From: Chara braunii
Taxonomy: Eukaryota; Streptophyta; Charophyceae; Charales; Characeae
NCBI GenBank assembly: GCA_003427395.1
Contig: BFEA01000021.1
Coordinates: 766,453-830,452 of the forward strand
Direction: 5' to 3'
Length of the DNA stretch: 64,000 bases
In this document: positions 58,701 to 64,000 of the stretch, one piece after another
Numbering within the stretch: position 1 is the first letter of the stretch
Layout: each line of letters opens with the position of its first letter
Program-made: the position numbers and the translations under genes
Notes under the pieces: model-generated
Told to the model about the DNA's origin: nothing
Database searches by the model: none
Seen by the model: the letters and a program-made list of their open reading frames with translations, nothing else

Positions 58701-60005
58701 ATCGTGATTTCATTCAGTTTGCGATAATCGATGCATATGCGGATTGATCCGTTCTTCTTTGGTACTAACACTACTGGAAATGACCATGGTCCAGTGGCAG
58801 GTTCGATCCAACCGTTTGCTTCGAATTTCTGAATTCGTTCGAAAGCCTTTTTTCGTTCTATCAGGGAATATCGGTAAGGCTTGCAGTGAATTGGGGAATG
58901 ATTTCCCGTCTGGATTTCGTGTTGAATGACCAACGACAAGCCGATGTCAGTGTCCGTTACGTTAATCGCTCCTTGATACTCCGTCAGAATGTCCGCAATC
59001 AAACGATGAATCTCATCAGGTATGTATTGTGGAACATGTAACTCGAAAAGATGATCCCAGATCCGTACGTCGATCTGCTTCGTGTGCGCTTGTTTTGCCA
59101 CATCGGGTGGTGGCGCAGAGATAAACGAATGGTCCGATCGCCAGGAGAACACCGTGGCCATCATCTGTGCGTCTTTCTCCCAGATGGCCACGTGTCCTTC
59201 CGGGGTGATTCCATCACAGATGTCTTGCCATGGTACGATTTTAGTCGCGATCTTAACTCCGAGCTCCTCTGATTCAGCCTCGAAACGCCCAGGGGGTTCC
59301 AAAGAACTGGCTTCCGCCCACAAGCGTAACAGTCATACTTCTTTTGCGGGTGACAGCAAGGATCGTGGTAGACCCGTGATGTCGCAAAAAGCTTTCTTAT
59401 CGTTGTATCGTGCGAGAAGAGGGGCCGTTCCTTCGTACAGGGCCCGAGGGGGTTCCAGAGAATCGACCATCTTCGATATCTGTACGAGGGGTTCGCCCAA
59501 AATCATTGCCTGGGTCCTTTGTTCATTCCAACTAGTTAGATGCATCGTTTTTGTTGTCGTTCTGGGTGGCGGGTAGTAAACATGTTGTCGTGCTAGTCTT
59601 AGAATTTTCGGATCATTTTCGTCACTGCTATCCGCATCCTTCGATGATGGCTCATCATCTGCGGAGTTTTCTCAGGTGATCATGCGAAGAGTTCCCGCTA
59701 TCATCGGAGAAACTCGCGGGACTGCGTTGATGGTAGTACAAAGAGTCAGCCTCATAGGTACATCATAGGGTTTTCCTCCCGTATTTCGAAGGATGATTGA
59801 CCGTCGCTCGAAATCCAGGTTTCCTCGTAATGCCACAAGAGCGGGAAGGCCGAAAAGGACATCGTAGGTATTTACGTCTAATACTACGACATCTCCCAGC
59901 GCATGCACCTTCCCTAATCGAAAAGTAACATTGGTCATTCTTCCCGCTAATGAGAATGCTTGGATAATAAGACGATTGCCTGGTAGACTTGTCTCTGACT
60001 AGATC
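55772..60005 (-). pseudogene. Gypsy element 2 pol: protease, RT, RNase H, PHD-like finger, integrase
   Basis: Minus strand. Protease C-terminal half: DVNTYDVLFGLPAL (59938-59672). RT: HCKPYRYSLIERKKAFERIQ, RICIDYRKLNEITIKD, FSKFDIRHDF (motif A), then MGICNAPATFQRAMN and VYMDDILVYSE (motif C). RNase H: LITD followed by a stop, TNSAGRTEEQ, YDFNIIHRKTERHGNADGLT. A Cys-rich finger lies at 57413-57250. Integrase: HEETATH...CQVC zinc domain, then DTTDIV, LTDNGAEFRG and GLVENANRVIK as the D-D-E core, and a C-terminal domain with YKLGDIVQVRK. The gag and the protease active-site half are absent: homology starts abruptly near 60005. TGA stops (for example 59335, 58577, 58545, 57958, 56980) and frameshifts inactivate it. 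Confidence 0.87.
57250..57413 (-). pseudogene. PHD-like Cys-rich finger inside gypsy element 2 pol
   Basis: In the 57515-57180 frame the Cys positions are 35 and 38 (CYFC), 62 and 65 (WVDCRQC), 73 (DSC), 85 and 88 (WLCPLC). The spacing and the Trp before the last pair match a PHD finger (C4HC3) with the His missing. It lies between RNase H and the integrase zinc domain. PHD fingers read histone tails, so it may have guided integration; that role is inference. Confidence 0.55.
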
Positions 60006-60254
60006 GCATGATCATAATTGTGATTGACATGTGGGATGCATGCTAGATAGGATTTCGCTATTGCCATATGGACCGATCGCCCCAAGCCGACTGGGCACTG
60101 GCCTCTTGCATCCCCACCACACCCCTTCCCGTATGACGAGAAGAGGACACGTGTATGCGAGTGGGACGTACGAAAAGTCGTCGTCAAGATCGGCGGAAGA
60201 TACAACTTTCCTCCTGAAACTCGATGCTATGGATTTGTCGGCGTTGGTTTTGTT

Positions 60255-60368
60255 ATTGTAGACACACACTTTCTGCCTTATTCGTTGCTATTGTCGTTCA
60301 ATGAGCTAATCATTGTAGACACACACTTTCTGCCTTATTCGTTGCTATTGTCGTTCAATGAGTTAATC
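60255..60368. repeat. 57-bp tandem duplication
   Basis: ATTGTAGACACACACTTTCT starts both units (60255 and 60312). They are nearly identical. It lies between the possible LTR start at 60908 and pol. Confidence 0.93.
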
Positions 60369-60726
60369 GTCATCCCGTGGTCGGCAGTAGCGCCCCATTG
60401 GCCTAACACTGTGCAGCGATTGTTGAGGTTCCGAGCGTTTCCAATCGAAGGGCTTTCACTACCGAGTACGAGATGAAGATGAGCATAAGGAAAGAGTCAC
60501 TCGGTAAAGGTCTTCCACGTCGAATTCAGAGTAATTGTTGTGTAATGAGCGGAGTCGAGACTTGACTCGGAAACGGGATACCAAATACGTGCCTGCCCCT
60601 TCCACGCGAAACGAAAAGCGACGACTCGGTGGGAAGTTCAACGATACTTTTTGGATTGAATTTCCCCGCGCCGTGAGTCCCGTGCGCGCCTTCTTCTCCC
60701 TCAAACCCGCGCAGTGACGGACCCTC

Positions 60727-60908
60727 CCCCTTCTCCCCCTTCTTACTCAGTCGGACCGACACAGGGGATTTCGATTCTGTCCGTGTCCCCGCACTCAATT
60801 TTCCAAAAATCCTTGGCACACCCCATCTTGCTGTCTGTTCGGGGCCCCTTCCGCAATTTGAAACACTCTGAACGGAAGACAGCGCAGGGCGTGAGGTTGA
60901 GCGTCACA
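60727..60908 (-). mobile_element. Probable 5' LTR start of gypsy element 2
   Basis: The minus strand begins TGTGACGCTCAACCTCACG at 60908 and contains GGGGTGTGCCAAGGATTTTT. It matches the block at 51035 in opposite orientation. It lies upstream of the minus-strand pol, as a 5' LTR should. The inner LTR end, primer site and 3' LTR were not found. Confidence 0.45.
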
Positions 60909-60960
60909 CGCGGATTGAAACACTCACACTGTCGACTTGGGCTATGTCCAAGGTATGGAC

Positions 60961-60963
<3 letters not shown>

Positions 60964-61012
<49 letters not shown>
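60964..61012. repeat. (GA)n microsatellite
   Basis: A perfect GA run of about 48 bp. Confidence 0.96.
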
Positions 61013-61015
<3 letters not shown>

Positions 61016-61395
61016 CGGGGGGAAGGGGAGGGCAGGAAGGAGGTTTGGGGAAGGGAGGCCCGGAGGGGTAAACGGTTTGGTGTGCCCATTTGTCAGCGGC
61101 CTGGGAAGCCTTGGCGCAAGGGATTTTGCGGTCACCTCTGGCGGTGACCGCAAATGCCCTATTTATTTTTTTGCATTTTCTTCAAATATTGCCAAAAATT
61201 TGTTCACAAAAGCTCTTGCACAATTTGTGGATGGCCCCGTGTGACCAGCCAAGTACCAAATCCCCATTTCTCCAGACGGCCACGACCTTGTCCCATCTGA
61301 AAAGGTGCCGCAGTGTGACTTGAACCATGCCCAGAACCTCAAATCGGCCCTTCCCAAATCCGCATACTTTTGGGTTCTCTGTGTGACTATGCCCT

Positions 61396-61810
61396 CAGGG
61401 CCTCGCCACACCACTCTTGAAATGGGGAAATTTTTCAAGAGCTGTCAGACGTTCTCAAGAGTTGGGTTTCCAAGAGTTTCGGGCCCCTCACCACTTAGCA
61501 CTCTCGAAAGGGCGATGGTGTTGGGCAAACAATGAAAAAAAACGACAGTCGTACCGCTTTGTTTTTTCCAAATGGCGTCAGGATAACGGCCTGACACCTC
61601 TCGAAAATCAAGGGCCCTTCGAGTGCCCTCAGGAGGACCCTGGAAAAGACCGGTGCTGCAGGCTGGGCGTTTCCGAGTTTCAAGTGCTACTCTTGAAACG
61701 AGGTTCTGACAACTCTAGAAAGAGTTTTCGGGCTACCACTCCCAAGTGGCTGCGTGGCGACGCGTCCAACTCTTGAAAACGCGGTTTCAAGAGTGGTGTG
61801 GCGAGGCCCT
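61396..61810. mobile_element. 415-bp element with perfect 26-bp terminal inverted repeats
   Basis: AGGGCCTCGCCACACCACTC followed by TTGAAA (61396-61421) is repeated exactly in reverse complement at 61785-61810. The interior has several CTTGAAA/TTTCAAGAG sub-motifs and no coding capacity. No clear target duplication. Confidence 0.8.
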
Positions 61811-61911
61811 CAATTGGTTGGCACCAAGACTGCCCCAGGTCGTTATTGGGGATTGAACCCACCACCTCGTGAAAGCCACTTGCGTGCCTAACCAACTGAG
61901 TGTGTACGAGA
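61811..61911 (-). mobile_element. tRNA-derived SINE head
   Basis: On the minus strand, ACTCAGTTGGTTAGG (A box) is followed at the right spacing by GTGGGTTCAATCCCC (B box), with GGCTTTCACGAGG between. D and anticodon stems do not pair properly, so it is a tRNA-like pol III promoter, not a tRNA gene. Its body runs into the 415-bp TIR element, which may have inserted into it. Confidence 0.65.
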
Positions 61912-62129
61912 GAAAAAAAGAAAAAAAAAGAAAAAAAAAGAAAAAAGAGAGGCAAAAAAAATGGCCCTCCTTTCTATTCGAGGAAAGACGAATGCCCCCG
62001 GCAGTTCCACGTGTAAGTCGCACGATACCGGGACAGGGCACCATCCACGCTATTGACTTTCTTTTTTTTTTTCTTTTCTAAAAGAGCTATCGACTTTCCA
62101 AGAAGTAGCTGACCTGCTGCCCTACGAAG

Positions 62130-62279
62130 TCCTTATTCCGAAGAGGATTGGATTCAACGACTGAATGTGGACGTTTCCGTTGGGAGGAGCAGAAAATCGC
62201 GATTGATCTGCGTTTCTGCATTGGTGCAGAAACCACGTCCAGATTCGGGCGCGTAGTCCTATCCTCGTTGCTAGTGGGA
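62130..62279. repeat. Fold-back repeat, copy 1
   Basis: The arms at about 62140-62174 and 62234-62272 are imperfect inverted repeats (GAGGATTGGATTC/GTCCTATCCTC; TGGACGT/ACGTCCAGATTC). The inner part has GCAGAAA/TTTCTGC pairs. It is related to copies 2 and 3. Confidence 0.65.
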
Positions 62280-62460
62280 CCTTGCCTGGGACCTCGCCCC
62301 AGGACTCACACGTAAGCCGGCAGGTTATCGGCCGTGCAGATCCATGCATCTTGACGGCTGAGGGGGCGTACTCACGCTAAGACATTAATCACCGTCAGAT
62401 GCACGCAGGAGAGCCCCAACTTCAGTCAGACCCTAGCCCAGGAAAGTCCTGGGGCTAGGT

Positions 62461-62617
62461 CCCACTAGCAAAGAGGATAGGATTAAAGGCCTGAATCGGG
62501 ACGTGGTTGTGGAAAGGTGCAGAATGTCGAAATTGAACTGCTTTTCTGCATGTCTGCGTAAGAGTTAAAACACGTCCAGATTCAGGATATTTATCCAATC
62601 CTCTTTGCTGGTAGGAC
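62461..62617. repeat. Fold-back repeat, copy 2
   Basis: The arms CTAGCAAAGAGGATAGGATT...GACGTG (62464-62504) and CACGTCCAGATTCAGG...CCTCTTTGCTGG (62571-62612) form a long imperfect hairpin. Confidence 0.75.
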
Positions 62618-62735
62618 CTCGCTCCTGGTAGTATGCTCCGAGAATAAACTCTTTTTTTTTTTTCTCTGGCTCACAATTTGTATTGTTTGATTTTTTCATA
62701 AGGCTGTCTTCTCCTAACTATATATATGTGCATTT

Positions 62736-62888
62736 AGAATAATTTACAAAATACCCCCAGAAGTTGAGATATATTCCAAAATGCCCCTAAAAGATGTGGG
62801 TAGAGCGGAATGCCCCTCTGACCAAAAAGCAATTTTGTGAAATGCCCCAGTACTTCCCAAATTTTTCCTTGGCGCTAATGCAAAAGGC

Positions 62889-62924
<36 letters not shown>

Positions 62925-63229
62925 CAAGGTCCCAAACGGGGAGGTGCAAATTGCAATGTCGCACACCCGCCTGACAGGGGCACAACACAAAGAAAATGTC
63001 AAACCTATTTTAGAAGTAAGAAAAGAAGTCAGAATCTCCGGAACCACCCAATTAGTCCCATCCATTATACCAAAGAGTCGTCAAGAAACCTTAGCTCTTC
63101 GGTGGATTCTTGAAGGCGCCTTGTGGAGACGACGTTTTTCGGCCCAAAAGGGCATTCCGCTCTACCCACATCATACGGGGGCATTTTGGCATATATCTCA
63201 ACTTATGAGGGTAGTTTGCGAATGATCCC
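62736..63229. mobile_element. Long-TIR non-autonomous DNA element, copy C2
   Basis: GAATAATTTACAAAATACCC, GTTGAGATATA and AAAGATGTGGGTAGAGCGGA at the left are repeated reversed at 63142-63229. This gives ~85-bp inverted repeats around a 494-bp element with a 32-nt A run (62890-62921). The termini match C1 at 3793-4683. Confidence 0.82.
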
Positions 63230-63401
63230 TTTTCTTTTTTTTTTTAATAGAAAAAAACATATATTGAATATTGACCAAGGGGCCTGCCACCCCACATAAA
63301 GACCGGTACTGGGACCCTTACCCAGGGTCGCTTTTTACGGGACCCAGAGGGCCCCAGAGGCCCATGGAACCAAACCCAACAAACAAACATAAGCTGCCAT
63401 T

Positions 63402-63432
<31 letters not shown>

Positions 63433-63660
63433 GGCTGTTCCTGTTTTACCTTCAAGCTACCTAACCCCAACTCCCAACAACCCCGAGGAATTCCCAGAGA
63501 GAAGACAAGCGGGGGGCAGATGTAAGCGAGAAAAGGGGGATACAGCGAAGTAAGCCAGAGTACGGAGAGAATAGGAGGAGGTAGGAGGAGGAGGTAGGAA
63601 GGAGGAGAGGAAGAGATCTCTAACCTCCCAAACCGTGCTCGAGGAGAGCCTGGGGCCAAC
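63230..63660. other. Non-coding stretch with poly(T)
   Basis: T run at 63404-63432 and a GGA-rich stretch at 63560-63620. No gene. Confidence 0.5.
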
Positions 63661-63666
63661 TCCACC

Positions 63667-63791
63667 AGCAGCGTTGAGCTACCTCAACGCCTAAATCTGG
63701 ACGTGTTTGTGGAGACGTGCAGTTCAGGAAACTCGACACCATTTCTGCACATCTCCGCAATTCAGGCGTTGAGGCTGCTCAACGCTGCTAC
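63667..63791. repeat. Fold-back repeat, copy 3
   Basis: AGCAGCGTTGAGCTACCTCA...(63667-63696) pairs with 63763-63791 at about 27 of 30 bases. The inner part TGGACGTG, GGAGACGTGCAG/CTGCACATCTCC is shared with the other copies. Confidence 0.75.
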
Positions 63792-63800
63792 TCTGTTCAC

Positions 63801-63886
63801 CCGAATACAACGTACGGTCATTATTGCTGGCATCTAGACTCAAAGTTGCGTCAAATACAGCTATAATGACCGTACGTTGTATTCGG
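63801..63886. repeat. Perfect 24-bp inverted repeat
   Basis: CCGAATACAACGTACGGTCA followed by TTAT (63801-63824) and its exact reverse complement (63863-63886) enclose 38 bp. It starts 9 bp after fold-back copy 3. Confidence 0.9.
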
Positions 63887-63978
63887 TTGAAGACGGTCCC
63901 CGGCGTTCTGCCATGTCATGGAAAATATTTTTCCGCTTGCTCTGCAGGTGACGACGAAGAAACGGCCAGTGAAAAATG

Positions 63979-64000
63979 AAAAAAAAAAAAAAAAAAAAAA
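63979..64000. repeat. Poly(A) at window end
   Basis: An A run of about 22 nt reaching the last base. It may be a retroposon tail or simply where the window was cut. Confidence 0.8.

Noticed and set aside
51035-60908. The two LTRs of gypsy element 2
   Set aside because: They are in opposite orientation, so they cannot be a direct LTR pair.
61843-61911. A true tRNA gene on the minus strand
   Set aside because: A and B boxes are present but the D, anticodon and acceptor stems do not pair; it reads as a SINE head.

Overview
This is a eukaryotic, repeat-dominated stretch of genome. It has long AT-rich tracts, many mono-, di- and trinucleotide runs, probable introns, and at least seven kinds of mobile element. 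There are no bacterial operons or CRISPR arrays. The green lineage is suggested by three things: a patatin-like exon with a plant-type motif, a tRNA-iMet-type primer binding site (TGGTATCAGAGC), and a permuted GIY-YIG/reverse transcriptase Penelope-like element of a kind known from green algae. A charophyte such as Chara would fit, but that is inference and no species can be fixed from the sequence.

Layout. 0-3 kb: 5' exon of a patatin-like lipase gene on the minus strand, running off the left edge. 3.8-4.7 kb: an element with long terminal inverted repeats; a second family member is at 62.7-63.2 kb. 5165-5202: a Nextera mate-pair junction adapter left in the assembly. 7-20 kb: a cluster of short non-autonomous DNA transposons of two families (termini CAGGGTTACC and CTAGGCTACC). 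They carry 8-bp target duplications (hAT-like) and share an internal core. 20-24 kb: nothing recognisable. 24.3-25.4 kb: a dead LINE fragment. 25.7-26.1 kb: an LTR end with its primer site. 26963-35655: a Ty3/gypsy element on the minus strand with both LTRs and a 5-bp target duplication, but with most of RT, RNase H and the integrase N-terminus deleted. 36.6-37.8 kb: a gag remnant. 38.5-40.7 kb: a small family of unrecognised proteins, one on the minus strand and two on the plus strand.

42118-47916 is the most interesting part. It is a Penelope-like retroelement bounded by two ~365-bp direct repeats. Each repeat contains a hammerhead ribozyme fold. Between them lie a gag-like ORF1 (CCHC knuckle, coiled coil, SAP-like segment) and an ORF2 with GIY-YIG endonuclease N-terminal to the reverse transcriptase. 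It is decayed by several stops and frameshifts.

49346-49800 is an assembly gap. 54.3-60.9 kb holds a second Ty3/gypsy element (minus strand) with protease, RT, RNase H, a degenerate PHD-like finger and integrase. A third ORF follows, whose ATG overlaps the pol stop (ATGA). 61.4-64 kb: a TIR element, a tRNA-derived SINE head, three related fold-back repeats, a perfect 24-bp inverted repeat and a terminal poly(A).

Apart from the patatin exon and perhaps the 38.5-40.7 kb family, nothing looks like a working host gene. The window mainly records successive, partly nested insertions, and many of the premature stops are TGA.
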